A stretch of 64,000 nucleotides of DNA from Turnera subulata (lineage: Eukaryota; Streptophyta; Magnoliopsida; Malpighiales; Passifloraceae). Below the pieces are notes generated by a model. The model was not told the origin of the DNA, did no database searches, and saw nothing but the letters and a program-made list of their open reading frames with translations. Positions 31,618-42,130 of the stretch are shown here, one piece after another (positions within the stretch are counted from its first letter, which is position 1; every line of letters starts with the position of its first letter). The position numbers and the translations under genes are program-made. The stretch spans positions 99,338 through 163,337 of the forward strand of contig JAKUCV010002172.1 of assembly GCA_028386065.3 (NCBI GenBank). The letters run 5' to 3'.

Positions 31618-33244
31618 TATAAGAATCCGACCCAAAATCACTTGGGCCCTCTCACCTATTCCTTTTCACCTTCTTCCTCCGGTCAATCCCATGTCAATGA
31701 AGTCTCCACCCAAATTTTATTAAGGAAAAAATTTTGGAAAAACCTTTGTATGACTCCTTTAGGCAACATGATCGTAGCCAACTAAAGACATGGGATCGGA
31801 GGTTCGTCTCGGATGGTAAGGTGTTAGGCACCCATCCTTGTTGGGTCGAAACCTTCTGCAATTGAAGAGTACAAGTGTGCCCTGTGTAGGTGTGCAAATG
31901 TGGAAAACAAAAGAAAGGGGGAGGAGGAGAAGATTTGGCTTGCATCCCGTTATAAAATCGAGACTACCTACGTACATGAGTGGCCGAGGTCAAAGCTACG
32001 TTGTTCTAAACATGGCATTAAGTCGTCACTTACATCATCAAAAGCATCAGCATATAATCAGCCAGAATCAAACAAAAAGGGATTAGTGTTACCTCTTGTA
32101 GCCCTCCTCTAGCTCCTTGAATTGGGTTATATTCTACACCCACCTTCTTGCCACTTCTAAGCTCAATGATTGATCCTCTTCTTGATTCCCCATTGTTGAC
32201 TGCTGCTGATATCTCCCATGAAATTCTACCAGAGTTTCTGCCTATAAAAGATTTCTAGGCTTGGAGAGGTAGAGTTTCTTCAAGTTTACGGGTGTGTATG
32301 TGAAAAATAATGTGTCCCTTGAAATGTGTGTGAGGGGTCCTATTTATAGTGTTTTGGGAAGCCTAGGGGTGTGGACCTGCTTAATGGTGAAGATTATGCC
32401 CGAAAATCTGGTCCAAAACCGCGTAGGATCGAAATAGAATAAAAAATCGGGAAAATCAGAGGTTCTGGGCCCTGATGGCCGCCATGGCCGGCGGTCATCA
32501 GCTGGATGACCGCTAGGGCCGGCGGTCATCAGCTGGATGTCCACCAGGGCCGGTGGTCATTTGTGGATGTCCGCCGGCACCCGAAAATCGTTGCAAGAGT
32601 ACCGTCGGTCACCCAGCGTATCACCCGTTCTTTCCTTTTTCGAACCCCAATCCCCATAATTCAACTCTTATTTGATCCTACCGTGTAATCAACCCCTAAT
32701 CAACCTAGAATCACTCTATTACCTGATTATTACTCCTCTAAATCATTACATAACAGATTGATTACACATTAGCACCCTTTTTAAGCAAAATCATACCAAA
32801 TAACACATTTACCAATTAAAGGGTGATTTGATCCTGATTTTCCACGAAAATCGGAACCAAAATTAGTCTACAAGTAAAGTGTTTATGGGCTAATTAAACG
32901 CTGGAGAATCCATTAACTCGGGCCGTTAAACCTATTCTTAACCCAAAAATAAATCATCTCAATATAATCGGGTTAAACATAAATAAAAGGCCCAAGCAAT
33001 GAAATAAAACATATTTTAGTATAAATAAACCTTGAAATATATTTTACCCTAAGATTAAATCATCTCATTAATCCTGATTTTCAAATACAAAAGGGTCCAA
33101 ATTACCAAAATATATTATTTCTAATAGATTAAATTCTTAACATGTCTTATTCCTAGGATTGAATTATCTCATCAATCCGAAGCTCAAGTATGTTTAAAAT
33201 TCAATTTTAGTAGAAAATTTGTGGGTCAAAATTGGGTGTTCACA
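31618..33244 (-). mobile_element. 5' LTR of element III
   Basis: Left end TATAAGAATCCGACCC (changed from TGTGAGAACCCG), right end GGGTGTTCACA, 1627 bp, with GC-rich hairpins at 32475-32610. A TATTTATAGTG block near 32341 may be the TATA region and is shared with 23187 and 22284. Confidence 0.87.
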
Positions 33245-33949
33245 GCCGTCAGGCCTGGCGGTCGTCTGTGGAGGGCCGTCCAGACCTGACGGTTATCCCG
33301 CGATGCCCGCTTGGCCCCCTGCGTTCCAACCGTTCTTTCCTTTTTTGATCTCGATTTCCCCTAATTCTTCCCAGGTTTGATTATAACACGTAATTAACCT
33401 CTAATCAACCCAGAATCACCTCTTTTCTTGATTACTACTCCTGCCATTCATCTCCTAATTGATTGATACATTTTAAATCCCCACTTTATGCACAAATCAC
33501 ACAAAAAACACATTTACTATTAAAGGATGATTTAACACTGATTTTCCACGAAAATCAGAGCTAAAATAGTTTGCAAGGAATGTGTTTATGGGCTGATTAA
33601 CTCTGGAAAGTCTATATTCCATTAACTTAGGGCCTCAAATTTATCCTTAACCCAAAAAAAATCATTTCAGTATAATTGGGTTAAAATAAACAAGAAAACC
33701 CAAATAAATTAAATAGGACAATATTTCAATAAACTTGACAATAATATATTTTTATCCTAAGATTAAATCAACTCATTAATCTTAAGGTTCATATATATAA
33801 ATCCCAATTCACAAATTACATGTACTCTACTAAAATAAATTTTAAATGTGCATTGGCCAAAGACCAAATCATCTCATTGATCTTATGGTTCAAGCACACT
33901 CAAAATCTAAGTTAGAAGAATATTCATGGGTCAAATTTGGATGTTCACA
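33245..33949 (-). mobile_element. 3' LTR of element II, inner part
   Basis: Resumes after the second GCCGT copy with GC-rich hairpins and ends GGATGTTCACA at 33949, mirroring the start TGTGAACATCC. Together with 21516-22454 it makes a normal full-length LTR. Confidence 0.8.
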
Positions 33950-34059
33950 GCTACATCGCGTTGATGAGTCCTTAGAAACTAAGGACGAAACAACGCAAGA
34001 AAGGAACAACAAAATTTTAATGGTTTGATGTGAGAGGTGTGTGTCAATGGTTGGAGCAC

Positions 34060-35060
34060 CCCGTGCTCCACTTCAGGAATCATCTCATCCTGAAGGTTTT
34101 TGGTTTCCCAGAATCATCTCATCCCGGGATTTTGAAAATCATCCCATCCCAAGGTTTTTAAGGATTTATCGCCCTCATTAAGGGACTCGGTTTTTGTGAT
34201 AAAATCATCTCATCTATCAGGTCATTAACAAAGAATCATCTCATCTTTACTAACTAGGGATTTTATCGTCCTCCCTGGGGTATTCAGTGTTTTTGGTTTG
34301 GTTGTCGGGAATCATCTCATCCCGTAGTTTGTGAGAACCGGGTCCTCGGCTTTGTGTTTGGAGGGACTGGGTCCTCGGCTTTGGTCTGTTCCTCTCGGGA
34401 TTCCCTTATGTCTGGTTTGGTTTACTACTGGTTTCCCTCATGTGTTTGGTTCCCCTCAAGTTTCACTCTCATCTAAGTTCCCTCACTTCTGGATTCCCAC
34501 GTCTAATGGTTTGTAGGAACTGGGTCCCGGCTTCTGGTCATCTCATCTCTGGTTTTTCTTCTCTCCTGGTTTCCCTCTCATATAGTTTCTCCCATACCTA
34601 GACACCCTCATCTCATGGTTTGCGGGAACTGGATCCAGCTTTGTGTTCGCTCCCCTTCCTAGTTTCCCTCACATCTAGTTTTTCTCACTTTCCTTTAGGT
34701 TTACTCTCATCCGAGTTCCCTCACATCAGGATTCCCTCATCTAATAGTTTGCGGGAATTGGGTCAAGACTTTGGTTTCACTCCTCTCCTTGTTTCCCTCA
34801 CATCTGGTTTTTCTCATATCTAGACGCCCTCTTCTCATGGTTTGCGAGAACTGGGTCCCGACTTTAGGTTCAATCCTCTCCTGGTTTCCCTCACATCTAG
34901 TTTCTCTCATATCTGGACACCCTCATCTCATGATTTGTGGCAGCTAAGTCTTGTCTTCTGGTTCACTCCTCTTTTGGTTTTCTTGTAACTGGGTTCCCTC
35001 ACCTCGTGGATCGCGAGAACGGGGTCTTGGCTTGGTTATTTCAAGTCTGGGTATCTCGTT
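34060..35060 (-). repeat. 3' repeat array of element II
   Basis: First AATCATCTCATCC units (34077-34325), then about 700 bp of TTTCCCTCACATCTGG, TCTCATGGTTTGCGGGAACT and GGGTCCCGGCTTTGG units. Cores such as GGAACTGGGTCC and GGGAATCATCTCATCCC are short inverted repeats. It is homologous to the element I array (6080-7370, reverse). Confidence 0.8.
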
Positions 35061-35634
35061 TCTAGGTTCCCTCATCGCCTTAATATTCTTTAGAAAAGGC
35101 ATCACTACGGTGGTTTGGGTGTGTCTATAGCTCATGTCTCTCGTGTTTCTGTGTTCCCTAGAGTGTTTAAAAGGAATGAGGGTGTATCGTGCCCCTTGCC
35201 TAAATTCGGGCATATCTTGCCCTTGGTTTGATTTTCTCGAGGTGGGGTGTGATGCCCCTAGCATCATCTAATCACTGTTTTAGAGAGGGGGCTTAGTATG
35301 CCCCTAGTTCACAATCATGATGGGTGTCCCAGTCCTCCATCAAACAGGTTTTTTTCAATAAAATCAAGTAAATGAGCTCATCGTTCCCTTGAAAGTTCAC
35401 TAATCAAGAAGGGGTATCATGTCCTTGGAAATTAATCAAAGTGGGGAACGGTGCCCCTAATCCTGGGTTAGCAGAAAAATAATGTTTGGTATACCACACA
35501 GGTAATCACTCAATTCATGCAATAATTCCTACTATTCGGGACTCAAAAGTATGCATACGGGGGTTCAACTTCAGAGAAAAAATCGTTCCAGGGTGCAGGG
35601 CCCGCGAAAAATCAAAGGGGACTCAAAGGGGAGG
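35061..35634 (-). other. Non-coding spacer of element II
   Basis: Loose GGGGTATCATG, GTGCCCCTAA and GGGCATATCTTGCCC units continue to about 35460; no credible ORF. It corresponds to 5700-6080 of element I. Confidence 0.5.
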
Positions 35635-35720
35635 TGGCGGGCATGTGGGAAAGATCGCTAGGGTCGGGCGATCATGTGGCAATGATCGCCAAGGCTGGGC
35701 GGTCTTCCCACCATGACCTC
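35635..35720. repeat. GC-rich inverted repeats upstream of the element II PMD gene
   Basis: GATCGCTAGGGTCGGGCGATC and related half-sites, a degenerate form of the ATGACCGCC/GGCGGTCAT motif at 5600-5700. Confidence 0.6.
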
Positions 35721-36523
35721 CGGCCCTATTTCGGGTTTTAAAACCCCTCTTTTACCCTCTCTGCTCTCATTCCACTCAAAACACCCCCAAAGCACCCAAG
35801 CCTCTCAATTCTCTCCTCCCCCATTACCCCTGAAATATTCTAAAATCCCTCCCAAGCTCTCCTACTCCTCATCCATGGCATCAACATCGTCTAATCTCTC
35901 GAAATTGCGTGAAGAATCCATGAGGAAATACCACCCAAAATCCAATCTGGAGGAAATACAAGTTTGTTGTTGAAATCCCCCCATAGACACTTCTCTACAC
36001 AACTCCACAAAGTCCAAGTAAATGATTTTCAACACCAAAAACTCAGTAATATCCCATTTTGATTAAAATTCGAGTTTATACCCATATGCTCCTTAAATTC
36101 GAATTTGTGTGATGCATGTTATGTTTTTTTGTTTAGAAATGCTCCTAGGATGTCTATGATGCTTCACCATATGGCTATTTCATGGATTAAATACGAGAAA
36201 TCACAAATTGAGGTTTTTCCATATTGGGGGTTTAGGGTTCTTGGTGAATTTTGATGGTATGGGATGATTTGGATGTTGTTTTGTTGAAATGAATGCATGC
36301 AATCCATGTTGGGTGACTGGGTGTTGATGGGCTTGTCCCAATTTTGGTCAATTTCGAACTTTGTCAGGGCAGGTTTTGTGACTTTATTATGTTTTCACCC
36401 ATAAATAGAACTGTGTTTTGATGTTGGAAAACATGATGCATGTCTTGATGTATGTGGTCTTGGTTTGGTTTTTGCGAGCCCGAGTTGGCGTAAGCATTAA
36501 CTTCTTCTCGTATATCTACATAG
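35721..36523 (+). other. Upstream region of the element II PMD gene
   Basis: Opens with a C/T-rich leader-like stretch (35740-35840) and TTTTAAAACCCCTCTTTTACC, matching the reverse of 5500-5600. A short frame at 35875-35972 starts MASTSSNLSKLREESMRKYH and could be an upstream exon or leader ORF of the antisense transcription unit. Promoter placement is guesswork. Confidence 0.4.
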
Positions 36524-38365
36524 GATTCCAAAGAACAGCAGCGGAGCCATGCCGAGATCCATACCCGTTCCCTTATCCTTGCACATGTGAAGAAGAATAA
36601 ACCTCTCTAAGAAATCGTCAAGAGAGTTGAATTATGGGATTTCTTTCGCACCTTCTGAGGAGACATAGTTGACTTGTAGGCTGTGTCGGCTTTAGGCAAG
36701 AGATGGTGGGACACCACCAACACTTTTCACTTAGCCTGTGGGGAGATGACGATGTCCCCTTCGGATTTTTCCCATATCACTGGATTGCTAGTTCAGGGGG
36801 TCCCTGGCTGTCTTTGATCAGTAATTGGGCATTGAGCGAGTCCAAGAGCTAGTGGGCCTTTCTCCTCGGTTGGCCCGCCAGTGTGAGGTGTAACCCAAGT
36901 GGTTACAAGATTCCTTGCTGGACAACTGATATCCTCAGACGGTGGAGCAGCGGGCTGGGGTCTTGATCTTGGTGAGCGTAGGCAGGACTCTCTTTGCATC
37001 TGGCAGTGACCGGATTCAATGTGACTTGTTGGCGTCACTTGTCGATCTAGATAGACCAAAAATTGATTGTGCTTCGGCGGGCTTTGCGAATGCTTAATGA
37101 GAGAAGACTAACTTCTCTCGGATTACTGCCAAGTACTTCTATGGCTCAGCTTGGACCTGAGAGGTATGCCTATTACCTTGATCTTTGTGCCCTATTTAGT
37201 TATCCCTCTCTCTATTTTAACTAGATAACACTTACAGGTGTGGGGCCAGGAGTATCTCGGATTGTCTGCTCCAGAGTTACCATCCTCTGAGGAGGTATAG
37301 CCGGTTTCTCTTTACTGGGTTCTTAGGACCGTAGGGCTTGAAGTTATCCTCATGATCGAGAGTGGGCTCAGTGTTACATAAATCGGGTTTCCATGTCGGG
37401 CAAGGTATCCTCCTTTCATTGTCTTTGTTTACTCCTTCTGAAATCTCTCATTTGTCTTTTTACCGAATGCTTGTTGGCAGATCCATTCTCTCCTTTTGCA
37501 GCTTATCAGGACAGGTTGATGGGGGATGGTCTCTTGGTAATGGACCAATGTCGGTGTTTGATCGAGTACCCTGACATGCTGGTATGGTACCTTGGGGAGC
37601 ATGTTTGTGCACAGACCATGAAGGGGCCACGGATATCGTCAGATTCACCAATCTCCATGTGGGATATCAATGAACGGGGTGAGGCTGCTGAGGATGACTG
37701 CTTGGATTGGCAAGCCAATGACCAGACCAGCTTGGGCGACTACTCTTCCTTCATCAACACATATTTGATGTCGCCTTTGACTAACCCGGAGGTAGGAGGA
37801 TTAGTGACTAGTGCGGGCCCTTCTCAGCAGAGTGCAGCTCCGAGGAAAAAAAAGAGCACTAGGGCATCATCCTCTACGTCTTGCCCTATTCTCCCAGCTT
37901 GTGAGGCTGACTATGAGTTCGATGATGCCTATAGATGCTGTTGGGTGCCATTCCGAGGATCTCCCGCTTGATTTCCCATCTTTTGCAGCTGATATCACCA
38001 TGGTACTTTTCCTAACCAATTCCCCAGGTGCTTTTTCTTCTCATAATTCGACTGATTTCTCCTATTGGTGGCAGGTCCCAGCCGCCAAGGCATCCCGACT
38101 TTGGACGTTGCTTGAGCGGGCGATGGCAACATTGATGGCCCAGGCCATCCAGATACAGGAGTTGACTACTTGTTTTAGGGAGGGTAGATGCTCCCGTCCT
38201 GTGCCACTGCCTCGGGACCCTCGTCCTCCTAGACCTTTTGTTCCTCCCACTGCCCCTCATCCGGTTCCCCATCTTGCAGACCATTCCTTGGGTGACTCCG
38301 AGGATACCAATAAGGAGCGCACTCGTCCGGTTCGCCAACCCCGCAACAAGAAGAGACGGTCTTGA
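36524..38365 (+). pseudogene. Antisense PMD gene of element II
   Basis: Collinear with 3000-4868. The first exon holds ALGKRWWDTTNTFHLACGEM and FSHITGLL, then degrades with several stops, and recovers FASGSDRIQCDLLASL and AGFANA. Candidate introns with GT and AG ends are 37164-37237, 37405-37501 and 38003-38074, matching those of copy I in position. The exon from 37502 is open for 150 codons (DRLMGDGLLVMDQCRCLIEY, VWYLGEHVCAQ, Ser-rich linker). The last exon encodes AKASRLWTLLERAMATLMAQ, a Pro/Arg-rich stretch and a basic tail ending RNKKRRS before TGA at 38363-38365, possibly a nuclear signal. The N-terminal exon is pseudogenic; the C-terminal half is better kept. Confidence 0.75.
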
Positions 38366-39539
38366 TTTGATGCATGTATGTCCTATTTTCTTGATGTATG
38401 CACTTTGATGGATTTACTCCCTCTTTTGTATGCATGTTTGTTTTCTCTATCTGCGAAGTGCAACCACGTACGCTTTTTTTCGAAAGTTACCGAGTCGGGT
38501 GTCGCGGATGTAAGTTTTGCTTAGGTATCAGTTTTATGGGTTTCCACATAGTCATAAGATTCCACATTCTCATTTATTGGATGAATCGTGAGAGTTTATT
38601 TCGGATAACAACCTTAACATCAATGAGCATGACCCCAAATTTCCCCAAATACCGTTTAGGTTTTCAATGAGAGTTTATCCTAGGCCGCCCTTTCAGGTTT
38701 TCAACCTAGCAGGCGTGTCCTAACTTTTGCCTAGGTCGCCCTTCGGGTTTTCAACCTAGTGAACTGATTTTCCCCCTCACTTTTCTTCTCTCTTTTTTTT
38801 TTCTCCCTTGAGGATGTGCAACCAATGACCACCTAGCCCGATGATGGAAAGCTTATAACTTCCTCACTTATGGTGATACCTTCTGAAGATGACCCAGTTT
38901 TGATCCCCTATTTGTTGGCGGAGGCATACCTTGGAAGGTTTCGGGGACAATGTTCCAAATGACTATGAATTTTCCCTTGACGAGTACATCCCGAATTCAA
39001 ACCCCACCATACCCCTCTACTAAGCTTAGGAACCAAGATTATTTAGACCGAGATCAACTTTGAGTTACCTATGTACCAGTGAGGAGATGACGCTTAGTTT
39101 TCATGAAAAAAGTGTTTCCCCAGAGATTTTAAATGGCATATTGGTTGTGAAGTCACAAAATTCTTCTCCTCCATTTTTGTTTGTTTGTTTGTTTTTTTTC
39201 TTCTTCTTTTTTCTCTTTTTTTTTGGAGGGTGACTTCACAAGCCAGGCTTTAGAACATGGCTAGAACACATGAAAATCTAAAAAATTCGATATACTGGAT
39301 CATGTCTTCATAGTTCATTTTAGGGGTCCCAAGTTAAGAAAACAGGTTTTGGTAAGATTCGAAACACCGTACTTATAGATAAAAAAACAGAGGCTTTCAT
39401 TCCTTTCATGGAAGTTAAACAACATAAGCATAAGACTAACAATATTAAGTCTCCGGGGTGAGGCTAACAAGGACAAACCACAACCCTTTTTATTCTGAAA
39501 TGGAAATAACAAACTCGTCATTTATGGCTAAAGAAACCT
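38366..39539 (-). other. Non-coding internal DNA of element II
   Basis: Homologous to 1740-2990 of element I in reverse. It includes the two-copy TTTCAGGTTTTCAACCTAG repeat at 38675-38760 and a T-rich tract at 39175-39230. I see no gene. Confidence 0.6.
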
Positions 39540-40200
39540 CATCCTCTCAATTACCGTCCCTAAACATCTTTTCCCATTGTTCACTCCTTCTTATCTGCGT
39601 ATAGACGCATCTTGCAAAGCACCATATGTATAGGGGTAGCCCTCTTCCCCTTATTGCAGTGATCTCCAACCTCAGTAGTCCCACCATTGGCTTCCAATTT
39701 TATCTCGTCTTTGCTAATATATATGGCTTCCCCTTGTGCAATGTCTTGTCCTTCGACTTCTACTGCTTTGGTCCATTGGTCATCCCATTCGCCATTTCTA
39801 CTTCTCTCTTGTAGTCCTCAAAGTTCTCAAATAACCTCAAATTTTCTCAAGCCAAGGCGGTGTTCTCAATTGGAGGTTTCTTATCACATCCTCAAGCGAA
39901 TCGAGCTGTCCCATCACTTCTCGAAGTTGCTTCATTGCCATTCTAGAGAATTCCCAACCAAGAGCCATTGATTGGAGGATCGTAATCCCTAACTTGCCAA
40001 TTAATTCTCTAAACCTTGCTTGCACTTCCACTTCATGACACAGGCTTCGACCTACCCGTTTGAGCCGCGAGCCCTTTCCTATTTGTTTGTCCTCCGAATT
40101 CATTCATGTGCCATCAACACATTTTGGCCGGTCACCATACTCATTGCTCATGACTCCTTCTCACTGTCTGGGCTAAAAAGAAAGTGGAATTCAACATCTC
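39540..40200 (-). pseudogene. Degenerate sense ORF of element II leader
   Basis: The minus frame at 39837-40103 reads EVEVQARFRELIGKL, then FSRMAMKQLREVMGQLDSLEDVI. It matches the element I remnant at 1000-1735 across frameshifts. It lies between the primer site and the antisense gene, in the element's sense direction. Function unknown. Confidence 0.5.
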
Positions 40201-40935
40201 GTTTGGGTAGGTTCGGAAGAATAAGGGTTATCATAACAACGGGTTTGGGTAAAGGGTGTGGTGTAAAAATTCACTTTTGACTCGGTTATACTTCACTTGT
40301 TTTGAAATTATGCAAACTGTTATGTGTCATGTAGATCTAATCATTGAATTTTCAGGACAAGTGGACATTTACTGAAATTATCACTAAATGAATCTTCTTT
40401 GGAATATTGGCTGATCACTCCTGGAAGAATGGGTGTTTTTTCGCTTGCTTGATAACCATGGATGAGCTCCCTCTTTTCTCCCCTTTTCATATTCCCGTTG
40501 TATGCATAAATTCGAGCCCAAAAAAAAAAAGACACAACAAATAAATACAAGCCATGACATATACCATACAGATGTACGTACCAATTATTGAATTATTATG
40601 TATGAGATGCTCAGGGTATGCAGCTGGTTGGGGGCTAGAGATTTCCGCTAAGGAATAGTTTGTCCTACTCACATGTGATAATGCATATCGCGTTAGGTCC
40701 AAGGCCTATTAATCCCCATCATTGCTAAGCATCGAGAAACGGGTTCACTCAAGCTACTATCGCTTAAGAAAAGCATTACATCCGACTCGGATTCCCCTCG
40801 CCCTCTTATGGTAGAGGCTTCACATCAATTGCCATCAATGCAAGGCACTTACAATGACACATAAAATGGCATACAAAATTCAACAATTGCACAAAGGTTT
40901 TTTAAAACCTTAGAGTCTCCAGTGAAATTGCCTGT
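40201..40935 (-). other. Leader and decayed primer site of element II
   Basis: The leader matches 421-850 and 31104-31597 (blocks CATGTGAGTAGG, CCCCAACCAGCTGCATA on the minus strand). The primer site near 40914-40934 reads GGCAATTTCACTGGAGACT on the minus strand, a heavily mutated form of TGGCGACTCCGCTGGGGA. Confidence 0.55.
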
Positions 40936-41071
40936 TGTGAGAACCCGACACAAAATCACTTGGGTCTCCTCACCTTTCCCTTTACACCTTCTTCATAACC
41001 AACACCCAATATTTTTGGAGTCGCCACCCGAATTTTAATATACGACAAAATTCGGGAAAAAACCTTGCCTT
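40936..41071 (-). mobile_element. 5' LTR fragment of element II
   Basis: TGTGAGAACCCGACACAAAA to ACAAAATTCGGG, the last 136 bp of the LTR, then replaced by SIRE LTR sequence. Confidence 0.7.
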
Positions 41072-41960
41072 TGTTGACCAAAAACTAGGGTTAATCACCT
41101 CTTAATTTTAAACTATGATTAACCATGTTGATCTAGTTTTGATGACTAACCAATTACAAGTGTGTTGCTAGCTTTGCCTGTGTTGATTTTTGCTTATAGG
41201 AAAAATTATGGTTTCTACTGATACCATATCTCAGACATATGACATATGGTTTTTATCGATACCATATCTGCGAAGCTGTCACTATCAAATTTTTTAGCAA
41301 GTTGTGTGTGGTCCTGCAACCATTTAAATCCCACTTCCAGCCGTTTGAATTGATGAACAAGTAAGAGGGAAGACTTTATGGAAGTGTAGAAGATGTTCCC
41401 ACCTAACTCCTACTCAACTCCAGAAGGTGGTCCAAACTTACCAGATTTGGTAATACTTTGCAACCAAGGAGTTGACATGCATAACGGCACCAAACTGAAG
41501 CTTTTATGAACTGAAGTCAACTGGAGTACAAAGGAGCCATTGCAGGAGCTTATCCCCACACTCAGATTCCATAAAGAGGGACGTTTACACCTCTAAAAGC
41601 TCATCCCAACAATTGTGCAAAATGTGAGTGTATACTTATGCTAGAAGATTTGGTATCTGATCTGGATTTTCTGTTTACTGTGCGAAATACATTCTAAGGG
41701 ATAATTTGTAAGCAAGACTTGGTTTTGTTTTGCTGGGTATTCAAGTCTAGGATTAGATTTGAGGGTAGGATAGAGCTTAGTTTGTGAAAAGCTTATGAAG
41801 GTTAGAGCTTAGCCTTTGAAAAGCTTGTAATGGTTTGAGCTTAGCCTAGATAAGGTTGTGTTCGTAAAGGTTAAGGTTGATCTCGTAAAAACCTAAATAT
41901 AGTGAGTGCTTGAAATCCTAAAGGAAGGATCCTTTAGGTAGTAGAGGTACCAGGTGAGGG
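41072..41960 (+). mobile_element. SIRE family 1 LTR fragment
   Basis: TGTTGACCAAAAACTAGGG start; matches 16166-17100 and 47440-48300. It stops at CAGGTGAGGGG, about 150 bp short of the usual end, at a junction with Tekay-like LTR sequence. It carries three units of the GAGCTTAG/GAAAAGCTT tandem motif (41765-41860), against two in its relatives. Confidence 0.8.
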
Positions 41961-42130
41961 GGTCAACTCTTTCCTATGGTCAACGCACCAGCTAGGGTTT
42001 AGGTTTTATAATACATTTTTTTTTTACACCCAAAACAACAAAGTTTTTAGTTAAAGCTACTATAAGCTTCGGTGAAACATGATTTATTCCCCATAGAGAC
42101 TCAATCAAGGAATAAATCCAACACACTAAT
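41961..42130 (-). mobile_element. Outer Tekay-like LTR fragment, left part
   Basis: GTCAACTCTTTCC to CACACTAAT corresponds to the 5' part of the Tekay-like LTR (compare 8153-8230 and 12700-12826). It continues at 45232 after the nested solo LTR. Confidence 0.6.

Larger units (their letters stand above)
22455..33244 (-). mobile_element. Element III: gag-bearing Tat/Ogre-like element with both LTRs and GCCGT duplication
   Basis: 3' LTR 22455-24054 and 5' LTR 31618-33244 frame an internal region with primer site, leader, gag and a large hairpin array. The 5-bp repeat GCCGT flanks it exactly (22450-22454 and 33245-33249). It has a gag but no recognisable protease, RT, RNase H or integrase, so it resembles terminal-repeat elements with a gag domain (TR-GAG). 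After removing the 2.9-kb insertion the internal region is only about 4.6 kb. The two LTRs differ at roughly one base in ten in the first 230 bp, implying an old insertion. Confidence 0.88.
21516..41071 (-). mobile_element. Element II: Tat/Ogre-like element with PMD cargo, interrupted by element III
   Basis: From high to low coordinate: 5' LTR end (41071-40936), degenerate primer site, leader ORF remnant (about 40200-39540), PMD gene in antisense (36524-38365, plus strand), GC-rich hairpins (35635-35720), 3' array (35060-34060), 3' LTR (33949-33245 and 22454-21516) split by element III. Its internal region is about 6.99 kb and it is the inverted homologue of element I. No pol domains were recognised. 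The 5' LTR is cut by a SIRE LTR fragment, so the outer target duplication cannot be tested. Confidence 0.78.
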
